Positions 1 through 12,414 are shown, counted from the stretch's first letter. The stretch: 64,000 nucleotides of DNA from Cunninghamia lanceolata (GCA_027924645.1 BSBN01001149.1:2356001-2420000); one strand, 5' to 3'. The notes: a model not told the origin generated them from the letters alone. A program made the numbers and translations.

Positions 1-647
1 ATACGCGGATTTCTCTTTGGATATGATACTGGCTAGTCTTTGGCTATTCATGTCTTATTAATTTAGTCTCAAATTCATTGCCATCTCTGTTGCAAGCCAT
101 ACAAAATGTGCGTCTGAATTAGGGAAATGTTTGTGTGATTTGAGGTGAAATATTGTAAAATCTCCAATGAATTGGGTCCTGAGGATAACATGTACTAATC
201 TCAGATTTAACAGATTATTTCTTTGGCTTTTTTAATGACCCAAAAGTATAAGCTTTTTTTAATCAATATGCTAGCTTGGGAAACCCTATAGAACGAAGGA
301 ATTGTTTACCATTAGGTCATCCTGTATTATTAGATTTCGGGCTTCCTTAGACTCATTAGCAGTGTGTTGATTACGTATTGGCATATGACGATAGGGAAAA
401 TTTCATAAACAGATGACCCTTTGAATAGACAGTTCCGAGGAAGAAGATCCTTCCCTGTCAATTGAAAGTTGGCATTTTTAAGGGCACTGAAAGCATCCAG
501 TAGCTTAGCTCAATGACCATTGAGCATTTTTAAGACTACAATTATAGTGAATAAAATAAGATGAAATGGTTAAAGAACATAGGTTAAGACTCATCATTTT
601 GGGTCTCCTTATTGGAGTTTCATGCACCATTTCTGCTGCTATCGTAG
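1..647 (+). other. Upstream intron of the USP gene, no exon recognised
   Basis: No coding exon can be recognised here. The stretch runs into a splice acceptor (AG at 646-647) directly before the universal stress protein exon at 648, so it is read as the 3' part of the preceding intron. The 5' exons of that gene, which should encode the N-terminal half of the domain, are not visible and are probably left of the window. Confidence 0.5.
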
Positions 648-748
648 GTTGCGACTAGAGATGCCAGGGATGCCCTCTGCAATGCCATGAAGGACTACAA
701 CGTTGATATGCTAGTGTTGGGGCATCATGGAAATGGACCTATTAAGAG
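648..748 (+). CDS. Universal stress protein, penultimate coding exon
   Basis: USP-family proteins are small Rossmann-like nucleotide-binding proteins; in plants they act in stress responses, mostly in the cytosol. This 101 bp exon reads DARDALCNAMKDYNVDMLVL then GHHGNGPIK. This is the family pattern (GDxRDxLCxAxEKxxxDMLVxGSHGxGxIKR) that covers the fourth strand and the start of the ATP-binding loop. An acceptor AG lies at 646-647 and a donor GT at 749-750. The exon enters in phase 0 and leaves in phase 2 (AG carried over). The matching last exon is at 24196. The exon has no internal stop. The GHHG in place of the common GSHG is conservative. Earlier exons are outside the window. Confidence 0.82.
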
Positions 749-1690
749 GTATTATTGCAAGCTAGTTTTCTAGATTTATTGTTCACTCTGCATAGGGGTC
801 AGTGCAAGAAGTTGGGTCCACTTTTTGGCCAAAAAGTGGAAGTGTTTTCCCTGATTTTCAGAATTTGTCGCATTTGACCTTAAAATTTGAAGCACTTAGA
901 AATAGAATCTTTAAAAAAGTCACTAAATATAAAATGTAGTACTCGGAGTCTAGTTTCTAAATATGTAATTTTTTTCAATACCCAGATGATACAAATTAAT
1001 TTTCAATAGGCATTTCTAAAAACCACTATTTAAAAGTCACTTTTTTTTACCATACCATGCACGTGTACGGCCAACATAATTTGACCTAAATAAAATTATT
1101 TTTTAAAATCTTTTTGGGAAAACATGTGTAGTACAGTGAAGTTTGATGAGGATATTTTTTTATAATTTTTTTCTAAATAATTTTTTTTTATTAATTTTTT
1201 ATTAGGCCTAATTGGTACTTTTGAAAACCCCTCGTGTACGGCCAACATAATTTGAGCAAAAAAAATCATAAAATTAAATTTTTTTTTTTTATTGTGTAAA
1301 GAATGATGTGTAGATTGATGACATATAATTTTTTTAAAAAAAAATTTAAAAATTAAAAGTTATTAAAAAAATACAAACCCCTGTCATTTCAAGTTTTTGG
1401 ACTAGTTTTCTTATAAATTAAATAATAAATAGAAGAACATGTCCAATAACAAAAAAAATTATATATTTGAAAACTAGACAATGTCATCTGTAATGGGTTT
1501 TCATTTCGTAAAAAAATTCAAAAAAAAAAGCCCTCAGCCATACAGGTAAACTCAGTGTTTCTTCTTGTTTTGTACTTAGAAAAAAATTTGCAGGTCCAAG
1601 GCTCAAGGTCGGTCAACCATGCCTATCCCGAGCCTAAAACTCAAGCAAAGGTCAGGGAAAAAGTGGCGGAGATTTCTAATTTCAAATAAC

Positions 1691-1790
1691 AGGTACCCGT
1701 TATAAAACGGGTACGCGTTACATAACGGGTACCCGTTATAATGGGTACCCATTTTATAACGGGTACCCTTTTCTATTATACCCGTTATTT
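1691..1790. repeat. Cluster of palindromic GGGTACCC repeats (copy 1)
   Basis: About 100 bp contain five to six variants of a short palindrome whose core is AACGGGTACCCGTT (14 bp, self-complementary), including versions with ATGGGTACCCAT. The units are spaced roughly 18-20 bp apart. A second cluster with the same core lies at 16139-16265. The family and function are unknown. Confidence 0.7.
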
Positions 1791-2159
1791 CCCATATTAG
1801 GGAAAAAAGTACTTTCCCTGATCCCTGCAACTTGCAAGTCTGATACGTACGGCGCGACAGCGACAATTTCTACATTTTTTTACTTACAATTGTTTTGTGG
1901 AATCTCTTAACAGGTCATATTCTATTCAGATTTTGAAAGGAGTCAATCATATGAACAATTCTGAAGTGAAATCAAGTGCATGAGCTATTTTCAAGAGGAA
2001 TAAAGAAAGAGAGTTTTTGTTTTTACATCTACCTTTTACTTCAAAATCTATGGAACAAAGGATCTACATCTAATTCTACTTCAAAAGTTCAAATAAGGAC
2101 ATCAATTATGAAATTGGATTAAGTATCAATTGTTATTTTATCAAGAGGGCTTGGTAATC

Positions 2160-2891
2160 ATGGGATCAAATCAACGTCAAAGAAAAAAACAAAGGAGGGT
2201 AATGACACCTCAAGAAATTGAAGCAAATAGAGAGAAGGAAGCCAAAAGGCAAAGAGATAGAAGAGAAAGGATTCAAGAGATGAAGAATATTGAAGCATCT
2301 AGTTCCATGAGTATTGAAGAGAAAGACATTCAAGAGAGTAAAAATGATGGGATGAATGTAGATGATGCAAATGCGGAAATGGTGAATTTGGAAGAAAATG
2401 TGTCTATAGAAACAAATGCATGTATGTCTTCAAACCCAACTTTCGAAGATATGGAAAATGTGACTATACAAACAAACCCAGGTATGTCTTCACAGCCAAC
2501 TTTCAATGTTATAGAAAACATGACTATAGAAACAAATCCAGGTGTGTCTTTGGAGCCAACTTTCAATGATATAGAACACATGACTATAGAAACAAATCCA
2601 GGTGTGTCTTCGGAGCCAACTTTCAATGATATGGAAAACACGACTATAGAAACAAATCCAGGTATGTCTTCAAACCCACCTATTGATGATATGAATGAGA
2701 ATGATATCCCTTTTAGGAGTGAAAATGAAAATGTTTTATTTGAGATTGAAAGAAATGTCTTAGATAATCTTCCTGGTAAGATTTCTTGGAGGCAAATGAG
2801 AACTCATGCAAATAGATTATATAAAGATTTTTTTTATAGAAAAAGTCTTGGATTTCAATGTCAACTTATGATGCAATTGATGAAGATGTGA
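2160..2891 (+). CDS. N-terminal ORF of a transposase-like gene, basic head plus 20-residue repeats
   Basis: The first ATG of the open frame is at 2160 (protein begins MGSNQRQRKKQRRV). The first 45 residues are strongly basic and helical (REKEAKRQRDRRERIQ), like a nuclear localisation or DNA-binding tail. Then come five copies of a 20-residue unit, consensus MxIETNPGMSSxPTFxDxEN, encoded by perfect 60 bp DNA units from 2394. The frame ends in TGA at 2889-2891, and the same frame reopens at once into the larger ORF at 2907. The two are therefore probably one protein interrupted by a nonsense codon. A nearby alternative frame over the junction (TYDAIDEDVKIAKSNEKV) also looks protein-like, so a small frameshift pair is possible. 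I recognise no family for this part. Confidence 0.55.
   Translation: MGSNQRQRKKQRRVMTPQEIEANREKEAKRQRDRRERIQEMKNIEASSSMSIEEKDIQESKNDGMNVDDANAEMVNLEENVSIETNACMSSNPTFEDMENVTIQTNPGMSSQPTFNVIENMTIETNPGVSLEPTFNDIEHMTIETNPGVSSEPTFNDMENTTIETNPGMSSNPPIDDMNENDIPFRSENENVLFEIERNVLDNLPGKISWRQMRTHANRLYKDFFYRKSLGFQCQLMMQLMKM
2394..2693 (+). repeat. Five tandem 60 bp units inside the coding frame
   Basis: Units start at 2394, 2454, 2514, 2574 and 2634. Each keeps frame and encodes a variant of TIETNPGMSSxPTF. The last unit drifts after its first two thirds. In-frame minisatellite growth with conserved protein sequence suggests the repeats expanded while the gene was still translated. Confidence 0.85.
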
Positions 2892-2906
2892 AAATTGCGA
2901 AAAGTA

Positions 2907-5386
2907 ATGAAAAAGTTAGGCATATTTGTAAAACCTAAAAAAAAAGATGAATCAATGAAACAAGTTTTATCTAGTGTTGCTAATGCTATTGATTCTATTG
3001 GTAAAAAGAGTCGATCTAAAGATAGCAATGCAGCACGAAGAGCTATAACAACTGCTTTAGTCAATAAATCGTCTTTTAATAAAAGAATGATAAGTAAGAC
3101 AAGTGAAATTCTAAAGATAAATCCTAAAACTTTGAGAAGAGCAGCAAAGAGAAGAGAATCTATTGAAAAAGATTCAATTAACCAATGTTGGAGTTTTAGT
3201 GGTAGACTCCCAAGGTATGACATGAAATTAAATAGTGAAATCAAATTTTTAATTGAAAAATATTGGCATGATAATACAAGGGTATCATCTAATGTTAGAG
3301 ATGTTTTAAAATTACGAGTGGGGTCTAAAATTCGTGATCCTCATCCAAAACATCTATTAGACATGACTCAAACTGAATTATATAAAAAATTCTTAGATGA
3401 TTTAGTGTTAGAACCTTTTAATATTACCATAAGCCAAAGATCTTTTGAGAAATGTAAACCTTGGTATGTGAAAATTAATAAACAGCGAATCTCTTGTTGT
3501 TGTAAAACTCATGTGCAATTTCGTTATTATTATGATCTTTTACGATATATACATTCTACTTTGCATACTAACGAAATTATGCAGGAATGTGGTATTAATA
3601 TGCCACCTCAAACAATTAAGGAGTTTGTAGCAGGTTTGTTTTGTGAAACATCTACTGGATACTTATTTTATTCAAAAGCATGTATTTCTGGACAATGCAA
3701 TAGATGTGGCAACTTTTCATTGTTAGGAGAATGTATGCATGAAAATATTTCACATGAATTTGGACAACAATTAGTGGATGTGAAAAGATTCAAGAATGTT
3801 GAATATTCTTTAAAAGATGGAAAAATTGGAAAGCGTTGTGAGTTAGTCACTGAGAAAATTTGTGTGCATGCATTCATCAAAGATTTTAAGGATAATATTG
3901 TATCCAAATATGTCAAACACTCCCAATATGCTTGGTGGCTTGATGGACAATTCCGTTCATGTAAAAACACCTTTCCAATTGGAACTATCCTATCAGTGGT
4001 TGACTTTGCAGAAAACTATACTCTTGCTCCACAAGAGGAAATTCAATCTCAGTATTATAATTCAGTGCAGGTGGCCATATTTGTTCATATTGTATACAGA
4101 CATGCAGATGATAGTACAGAAGATAATAGAAAAATTTTGAGGGAGTATCATTTCTATTTGAGTGATAACCGGCTACACTCTTCAGAGTTTGTGCAATATT
4201 GTTTCACAAAATTTTATGAAAGTTTAAAAGAAAGAGGAATCCAGATGACACAACATTTCATATGGTCAGATAATTGTACAGGGCAATTTAAAAATGCAAG
4301 AATGTTTTATTGGCTATGTAGGACTCACAAAGAAATCAATATCCAACATATGTGGAGTTTTTTTGAAGTTGGACATGGTAAAGGAGAACATAATGGAGCT
4401 GGAGCATGTGTGAAAAGAGCTCTTGCTAGAGAGCAACTAAAATTTGAGGATACAGTCAAATTTAGAGATGCACGTGCAATTGTGGATTGGTGTAATGAAA
4501 AGTTATCTACGGGATCAAGTCAGAACTCTACAATTCGACGATTCTTTTGGTTAGTTGAAGAAGAGAATATTCCTACTCGACTTGATTGTGAGACAATAAC
4601 TGGATCAACAAAATGGCATTCATTTAAGAGTTCAAATGCAAGCACATGGACTATATGGACTAGGGAGCTTGCATGTTTTTGTCAATTTTGTATTACAGGT
4701 GATTGGGGAGCATGTGAAAATACAGAATGGGTTGAAGAATGGAAACAAAGATCCTTGACACCTACAGAAACACAAGATCAACTTGAAACAACAATTGAAG
4801 ATGATAATCAAATGTTTGCATCAGATGACTATTATCGTGTTTCAGACCTTGTACAAGAAGGTACTTTTGTTTTCAATTTTTTTTATTGTCAATTTTTTGT
4901 ACATCCTGTATATAATTAATTATATATGTATGCATCCACAAATTTATGTGATTTAGGTACATGTCATGTCACTTTATTGAATTACATAATTTTTTTGTAG
5001 GACATGTCTATGCTGTTATTGCACCTGAGGGCAATGAAGAGGAAACCGAGTATTGGTTGGCTCGATGTGTTGAGACAAAACAAAAGTTGTTACATCCTAG
5101 AGTGGATGATGATAACATGGAGTATCCAACAGGTTCTGTGGTTGTTGTTGGCACTTGGCTACGAAAATATCTAATAAGAAGGAATGGTGTGCCTGCATTT
5201 GAAGATTATGAAACACATAAGAAGATCATACACTACTCACATTTGGTTGTGGCAACAAATATAAAACTAGTCAGATATCAAGGCAAACCTTCTAATAAAT
5301 AGTTATGGACACTTTCGATGGAAGAACATGAGTCAATTATAGATGCATTACAAAAAAATGAGGATGCAGATGGTACAATGGAATAA
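2907..5386 (+). CDS. DDE-like transposase of an unnamed family, two exons
   Basis: The exons are 2907-4860 and 5001 onward, joined in phase 1 across a 140 bp intron so that VQEG runs into HVYAV. The protein has a basic helical N-terminus, a Cys cluster (ISCCC), a zinc-like CxxC patch (ACISGQCNRCGNF), and an RNase H-fold-like core. Candidate acidic residues are D in WWLDGQFRSCK (about residue 350 counted from 2895) and D in HFIWSDNCTGQFKN (about 459), followed by GHGKGEHNGAGACVKRA with a candidate E near 498. The second exon encodes a small BAH/Tudor-like beta domain (YWLARCVETK, YPTGSVVVVG). TAG at 5300-5302 truncates it, but the frame continues as LWTLSMEEHESIIDALQ to a TAA at 5384-5386, so the TAG looks like a late nonsense mutation. 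I do not recognise a superfamily name. The transposase role is inferred from motif layout and multicopy-type context. Confidence 0.6.
4861..5000 (+). other. 140 bp spliceosomal intron in the transposase-like gene
   Basis: The donor is AAG|GTACTT at 4860/4861 and the acceptor is TTTTTTGTAG|GAC at 5000/5001. Removing the intron keeps the frame exactly, with a glycine codon split 1+2. The intron is AT-rich and T-rich before the acceptor, as is usual in plants. Confidence 0.8.
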
Positions 5387-5935
5387 ATTTTCAGGTAAGT
5401 AAACAATACTCTTACATCCCCAAGTTAAATTCTTTCATTCTCATTTTAGCTTCTATATTATTCCCCTTGTCTTAAATTTTGTATCGACCCATGGAAATAT
5501 ATAGTTAATTTACTTGTACATTTGAACATTACTTTTTGCAGGTGTATCCTAGACAAGTAGTCAAATGTACATGATTGTCAATAGGAGTTATCACCATACA
5601 AGTATGTGAGGTCAATTTTGTAATCTTCAACTAAAAGTGAACGCAAATTAGGTAATTACATATATATATACTCAAATATTTATCATCCATCCTCTAAAGA
5701 CACCCGCTTGTACATCCCCTTAAGCCATCAAGTTTTATTTTATACTTTGTAAATTGACTAGTGTACATCTCTCCAAGTAAGCTATCCTCTTTTGTATTCC
5801 CTTAAGACATCCTCTTCTAGCTCCCCTTTGAATTAATCATCTTATACATCCCCTAAATCCATCTTCTTATGTATCCCCTTAAGACATCCTCTTAGCTCCC
5901 CTTAAGCCATCGTCAAGTTGTATCCTCTTTTTTGT
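5387..5935 (+). other. 3' untranslated region with splice-like sites and a short repeat
   Basis: A donor-like CAG|GTAAGT lies at about 5393 and acceptor-like TTGCAGGTGTATCC at about 5540 and again at about 6015. The two GTGTATCCTA..CAAGTAG segments are similar to each other, suggesting a duplicated 3' exon. From about 5690 to 5935 a loose repeat of CATCCCCTTAAGCCATCCTC recurs at least five times. Nothing here codes for protein. Confidence 0.4.
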
Positions 5936-6147
5936 TATTTAGTACATATTGCATTAATATTTTGTGTTTTTGGTACATATTCTTTCATTCTCATTTACAT
6001 TCATTATTTCTTGCAGGTGTATCCTACAAGTAGATTTTTCCATGATTGCCACTACAAGATTTGATCATAATGTAAATTGTAGATCAATTTTGTAGTCATG
6101 TCAAACTAATGTTAGTCAAGAGGTTTTTACAGTAATTGATGATCAAG

Positions 6148-6560
6148 TATATTGTGTGGATAAGATTCAAATGAATTTCCTTAGATAGTTTCTTCTTTAA
6201 AAGAGTTCTAGTTTCTCTACAAGAATTGTTCATGCTACTTCTTGAATAATTTCAAATTGTGATAAATTTATTTGTATCTTATATTGTGTGGATAAGAAAA
6301 TTGAATTTCTTTGTAGTTTCTTCTTTAAAAAAGTTAGTTTCACTACAAGAATTGAATACTACTTGAATAATTAAATCCAAATGTGATAAAAAAATTTTGT
6401 AGCTTATATTGTGTGGATAAGATTTAAATGAATTTCCTTAGATAGTTTCTTCTTTAAAAGATTTAGTTTCTCTAGAAGAATTGAATGCTACTTCTTGAAT
6501 AATTTCAAATTGTGATAATTTTTTTTGTAGCTTATATTGTGTGGATACTTGATTTGAATT
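6148..6560 (+). repeat. Tandem repeat, about 125-135 bp unit, 3+ copies
   Basis: Units begin with TATATTGTGTGGATA at about 6148, 6281, 6405 and 6534. Each carries TTTCCTTAGATAGTTTCTTC, a TTTAAAA block and CTACAAGAATTGAATGCTAC. The last unit is partial. The repeats lie just past the transposase-like gene and may belong to the 3' part of that element. No terminal inverted repeats were found around it by eye. Confidence 0.75.
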
Positions 6561-8461
6561 GAACCTTTTAGTTTCTTCTTGATTTGAATTGTTTGAGATT
6601 TGTGATGGAGGCTTGCAAAGAGCCATTCATGGTTGAACTTTGTTGAACATGCTTGGGCAGAGCTTAGAGACTTAATATAGGTATTGGTTGGTTGTTGCAC
6701 AGAACTAGCTATGTGATTAGTACAGTGTTGGAGTCATTTAAAGTAGGTTGTATTAGACAGAGCCATACATGGTTGAAGTCCACAAAGAATGATGTCTTTT
6801 GGAGACAAAGCTTAGAAAAGTTGGTGGCATCTTGAAAGCAAAAGTGTTGATTGTATGTAGGTTGATATAGTTATTGAGAGTCCTTGATAGAGGTATAGAT
6901 TGCAAATAGACCGGAGCCATGTTGTAAGTTTACAGTAAAGCTTGTGAAGCCGGTTGGTTGATAAAGATTCAAAGCGTTATGACTAGCTAGATAGTTGATT
7001 ATGGTTGGAAGAGAGGTTGCATGCAAAGTCAATTGGGATTGTTGCAATAAAATTTTGGACTACTATTTAAGTGGTGTTTGGAACCCATGCATGGAGCTCT
7101 CATCCTTCATTCTCCACCATTGCAAGAGGAGTTGTAGGTCATGATCCATTTTAGAGAATTGTGCATTTGGATAATTTAAGTCATGTTAAGGCTATGTAAA
7201 AGCCATTATATATTATGAATTAGTGTCATTAGAAGCATTGCTCATTTTTTTGAGAATTTTATGCCTAGTTGAGAGTTTCTCCCAAGTTTGAATTCTTGTG
7301 TTGTATACTATTTATTTATGTGTGATGCAAGTTTAAATGTTCCACATTTGAGATGTTGTCTTAGTCTTTTAATACACATTTTAGATAGCCATTAGAGGTG
7401 GTTGATTGAAGGTAAAGGAAGTTGGAAGTATCTCATTTTTATATCCATATGTGATGTATCGAAGTGAGGCATCTAGCTACGGTCCCGAGTTTATGGATTA
7501 ATTGTCATTTGTTCTATACAATGTGTAGAGGTCTAGAAATGTGTCAACTTTCATGGACTAGAGAATGCAAAGTGTCCAAAGGTTCTTTTGGTGGAGCTTG
7601 TAAGTGTGTTTGGGAATGGTGTGCACAATAGGGCCTATGACAAATGGAAATCTCTCTATGAGGAGTGGGACGTTCGATGCATTAGGGAGTGCCAAAGCTC
7701 CCTCAAGATGTTGATGTGGTTTGGTGTTTCGTTTGTTTTTTAGCTTTCTATTAGTTGTGTTGGAATTTTGTGCTTGCTATATGTATTGGGGTATTGATAT
7801 ATAGTTGCATATGGGTAGTTTAGAAACCTTTATGGGATGTTGTGCTTTCTACTGCTATGCCTAGTCTTGGGTTGTTAGCACACTCATTTATATATGTTTT
7901 CTAAACTATTTAGTAAGGATGGGTCCCCTAAGTAGAACACCTATATTATAATTCAAAAAAATTAAACCAAACAAATATGAAATCCACACTAGGAACTAGG
8001 TATGTTGAAGATGTAAAGTAATTTTGAATTGGGAAAATATTCATAGGAATCTCTTCTTTAATTCCTTTCCTTTATGAGAAACTATATGTGATTCAACTTC
8101 CAAAGGCCAAGGAAGTTTTGGCTATTATAATGGTTAAGTAAGAAAGATGATAACAAAGTCTCAGTTGCAAATTAATAAAATTTCAAGGACTATACAAATG
8201 ATATATATCAAGAAGGTTTTGTAATCAAAGGATGACCACAATCATTTAAAGGAACATGTATCTCAATTGAGGCTAACTAGGTGAGTCTAACATCCTTATC
8301 ATTTTATCGTGATTTTGTAGGTTTATCCTAGGTAAATTACCTTGTTATAAAGTGCCCTAAAGTGCCCTAATACTAGAAGAGGTGGATTAGGCCCATAATT
8401 GGCCAAGGTTGCTTTGAATAAGGTTAAAACAAGGAGATACCCATGTTGATATTCACACCCT
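6561..8461. other. No gene recognised
   Basis: AT-rich sequence with stops in all frames. I see no conserved protein motif, RNA gene or clear repeat structure. It may include the right end of the 2-6.5 kb element and unclassified transposon debris. Confidence 0.4.
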
Positions 8462-8835
8462 TTGGTCCACACCTACATTGGGATGGATTAAGCTTGAAAT
8501 TTTGATGGGTAGCCAAGGGTAATCCTAGTGAAGTAGGAGGAGTATGTTTATTAAGAGATGATAAGGGAAAACCTCTACCTATCTTAGCTTATGATTTTGG
8601 TGTCAAGAACAATAATATGGTAGATTCTAGGGCCATGATATCCAGGGCCTCAAGATGACTTGGAAACTAAACAAGATATCCCTTAGTGTGGAAGGAGATT
8701 CCAAGATCAACATTGATCATATGAAAAAGCATAGATGAAGCTCAAGTGGTTATTGGAAACTATTCTATTGGAATCTAGAAACTTGGTGAATAAGTTTAAA
8801 TCTATCTCCTTCAAACATATCAAATGAAAAGGTAA
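8462..8835 (+). pseudogene. LINE (L1-type) RNase H domain remnant
   Basis: Frameshifted pieces spell the plant LINE RNase H domain in order: WIKL followed by AKGNPSEVGGVCLLRDDKGK, then SVEGDSKINIDHM. The first matches the usual KLNFDGASKGNPGxxGxGGVxRD box and the second the VEGDSK/ID box. At least two frameshifts and several stops are present, and the upstream reverse transcriptase is absent, so this is a 5'-truncated dead copy. It has the same domain as the RNase H of the larger LINE at 41854-46022 but lies on the opposite strand and is much more decayed. Confidence 0.75.
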
Positions 8836-10180
8836 TTATATTCTAGACTAGGCAGATAATGGAAGAAATCATTAAATTGCTCCTAGACATCTAGCATTTG
8901 TTGGGAAGAATAATTTTGTTATGTATTCAACTCAATCCCTAAGTTGTGCCTCCATGCTATCAAATGTTACTTGTATCTACCTTCTATACAATGATAATGA
9001 AGGGGTAGAAGGTTAGGCTAAGGATTTCTATATTGCTACTTAGATAAATTCCACAACTTCAATGTGTGGCATTAGCATATGCACAAAGCCTTGGAGGATA
9101 TTTCTACGATAATGAAGATAAACCTTCATCTTGATGCTAAATTGGATGATTCTATCTACTATGAGAATTAAGATGAGGAGGAGGTGACATAAATCCCTCC
9201 TATCAAATTTGAACAATGTTAAAAATGTCAAGGAAGTGGTAGAGGCTTTGTAAGGCTTGTGTAAATTTCAGTTTATTAGTCCCACCACCCTAGGATAAAG
9301 TTTTTTAGTTTATTAGTAATTCTAACACTACTTCAACTTATTACTCTAGGGTGAGGGCCACTATAATTTTCCCTACCACTAATATATCTTAAGACACCTA
9401 TTGGTTTATGTTTGATGTCATTGTAGTATGTACCTTTTTAAAGATAGATAGTATATTTTATGGAGTTTGAGATAATAGGGAATATCACAAACTTTTATGG
9501 AATAGTTGATGTCATGATATGTGGTGTTTCAATTCACATATTTTAATAGAAACTCTTTAGTAAATTGATGGTAGTATGTTCTTGGCAATGACACATTATT
9601 TTAGAAAAGAATCACATCCTTAAGGTTGAATCCATTTTTGGCATTTCTAGTGAGACAAATTTGAGAGGGATAACACATATAACATAGATGGATCTACTAA
9701 ACACTTTGTTACTAAAATCCAAACTTTTGGCATTCTTTTTGTTCACTATTTCAAGAAAAACTATTGAACCATAATGCATTTAATCACTTCTTAAAAATTT
9801 AAAAATGTAGTAGAGAGAAATCTTCTAACATACATCTCAATTAAATAATTTATAATCTAGAAGTGAACAATGAAGCATATTTAACATACTAAACTACATT
9901 CAAGCATATATACTCAATAATATATACATGTAGATCTAGATCTAGATAAGTCCATGAAATACTATAAAATATCTAGGTAGGACCCATGAAATGTGTACTT
10001 TAAAACATCTACTCATCATCAGCATATAAATAAATACAAATCACAGTTCATGAAATACTGAAATATATCTAGAAGAACATGTCATAGCAAGTTCGACATA
10101 GATAATCAAAGTCCTGGAATGGCATATATAAAAAATAATGTGCACATCATACAGTTTAGTCTATGAAATAAAACTCTATG
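8836..10180. other. No gene recognised
   Basis: AT-rich and stop-rich. I see no reliable coding frame, RNA gene or tandem repeat. The right edge is the 3' flank of the minus-strand gene ending at 10181. Confidence 0.4.
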
Positions 10181-12070
10181 TCAGGGATGATCATCACTCA
10201 AGTTCAAATCTGAAAGAGGCCTCTTTCTTCCTCGTGAAATGGATAGATCTACCTCATGCTGTACACACAAGAGAAAGAACTTGCAATCAGATTTAAAAAT
10301 TTTAAAAATGACATATGAAATTAAATATTTAAATGTAGGCTTTAAAGTGTGCATTTAAATTACCGTCTCACTTTCCACATTTTGTTGTGCAGGTGGTATA
10401 ACTGTTTCATCTTCATGACCAAAAGTTTCACTTGCTAATTGCTAGAATTTCAAATAAAGCAAGTTTGAAATAAGTTACAATTTAAAATTAGCATATAAAG
10501 ACCTAGAAATTGCACATATAGAAAATTTTAAAGTAAAGTTTAGGACCTGAAAATGTGTAGATGGCTCATGAATTTATCCCTGAGTACCAACTTGACCAAT
10601 AGTCTCACTCCTATCATCCTGCACTTACATATATATGGGTGCATATATACATTTATATAAACTCAAAAAAAGAAACTTAGTACAAATTTAGTACAATTTT
10701 TTAAAACATACACCGGGAATACTCAGGCATAGTAGCTGTCGATGGAGGATCAATGGAAGAAACACCTGAGCCAGGTGGTCGATCAGACATGGGAACTGCC
10801 ACATGACCTGAGCCTTGCTGCAATAGTAGTGTTTCACATACATGTATGTATATAGTTATTTATTTAATTATACACAGTAAATGTTAATTTAAAATATAAT
10901 ATTGATAAGTTTCAAAAGAAAAATGAAACTAGAATTAGATACATATGGTTTTAGGGTTAAGATATATTGGTTTACCCCGTAAGGTGTGCCAACCTCTACT
11001 GCTGTCGATGCAAAACTCAATGTATCAAATCGTGATGTGGCCCTAGAGCGACTTGAGATCTGTACAACAAATAGTTTACAATTATATAAATTAATTCATT
11101 AAATTATTTATAAAAAATTTGATCTACGTTCAAATTATACACTTGAAATATTTAATAAAATGTGGTCAATGTACCTGTGTAGGATTATCATCCGAATATA
11201 GTAGATCCAAGTATGACTCCACTCCGGCTATAGCTGCATCTGATGTGGATGTAGGAGGAGGACCATAACATGGTTAATTGCAATTTGTACACAAATGTGC
11301 CCCTGACAGGCCTAGGGCTCTATGCTGAGATGCATCAACTCCTCCATGATGCTCTCCACCACTGAATTCAGCTGCCATGTGGGCAGCTTGTTCAGTGAGA
11401 TTGCCTGAGAGTCTACTCAATGCTCCTAATGTCGACAAAACTGACTGCTGCTGAATAGGTGCAAGAATCGTGGGCAAAACAGGAGCAACCATAGGAGCAG
11501 GAGGAACAGGTCGATTGGGGTCAACTCGTGCCCCTGGTCTGTGTTGTGGCATGCCACGACCAACACCCTGAAAATCTCTCATATCAAAATAATTGGGTTT
11601 TTGACCCAATTGAAACTCCACCCATAATTTTCTCAAAAAATATAGCGGCACCTCACAATTAGCATGTGGTGGGTGATCAAACACCATCCACCACCGATCC
11701 CAAAAATGTCTCGAAATCCCCTCATGCGTACACCACTTAATTGATATTCTTTTTTTTGTTGCAGCTATAGTTTGATTAGTTTTTGGGTGACGAAAAAATG
11801 GGGCTAATGTTTGTTTTGTAATGTGGAGGTCATGGATGTCTTTATATGAAAGACCATCTGCATAGAATTGCCTCCTCTCCTCCCGCCAAAGCTGAAATCT
11901 ATTTAGGTCTGCATCGATAGACCTAACAGAATCAATAATGGTTTGCATCGAAGATGCAAACTGAACCACATGCGGAGGCATCAAGTGAGTTTGATTATTA
12001 ATCAAATTAATGTTCTCCTCAATTGTATTAATATTTTCATTAATGTTTTGCCGCAATCGGGCCTCATCAA

Positions 12071-12190
12071 ATGGAGGGGGTGGGGGGTTTTGAGGTGGAG
12101 GGGATGGGGGGTTTTGAGGTGGAGAGGGTGGGGGGTTTTGAGGTGGATCATGGAGTGGGGGGTTTTGAGGTGGATCACGGGGTGGGGGGG
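12071..12190 (-). repeat. GC-rich minisatellite coding for PPQNPP repeats
   Basis: About five units of roughly 22-27 bp, read on the + strand as GGGGGGTTTTGAGGTGGA plus a variable spacer, encode the proline-rich stretch of the minus-strand gene. They stand out from the AT-rich surroundings. Confidence 0.75.
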
Positions 12191-12312
12191 TTCCATAAAG
12201 AATGTCATCTATTAAAAATTCATCTAGACTCTGGTCATCCATTAGATCTGTCTCCTGCAAATTTTCAAATATGTAAATTCATATAAAAAACTTACAAATG
12301 TATAATTTCACA

Positions 12313-12414
<102 letters not shown>

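Noticed and set aside
2130..2159. Extension of the first transposase-like ORF upstream of ATG 2160
   Set aside because: The upstream opening is only a TTG, which is not a normal plant nuclear start; ATG 2160 is the first usable one.
11943..12286. Gly-rich + strand frames (WRGWGVLR-type repeats)
   Set aside because: Antisense of the proline-rich minisatellite in the minus-strand gene.
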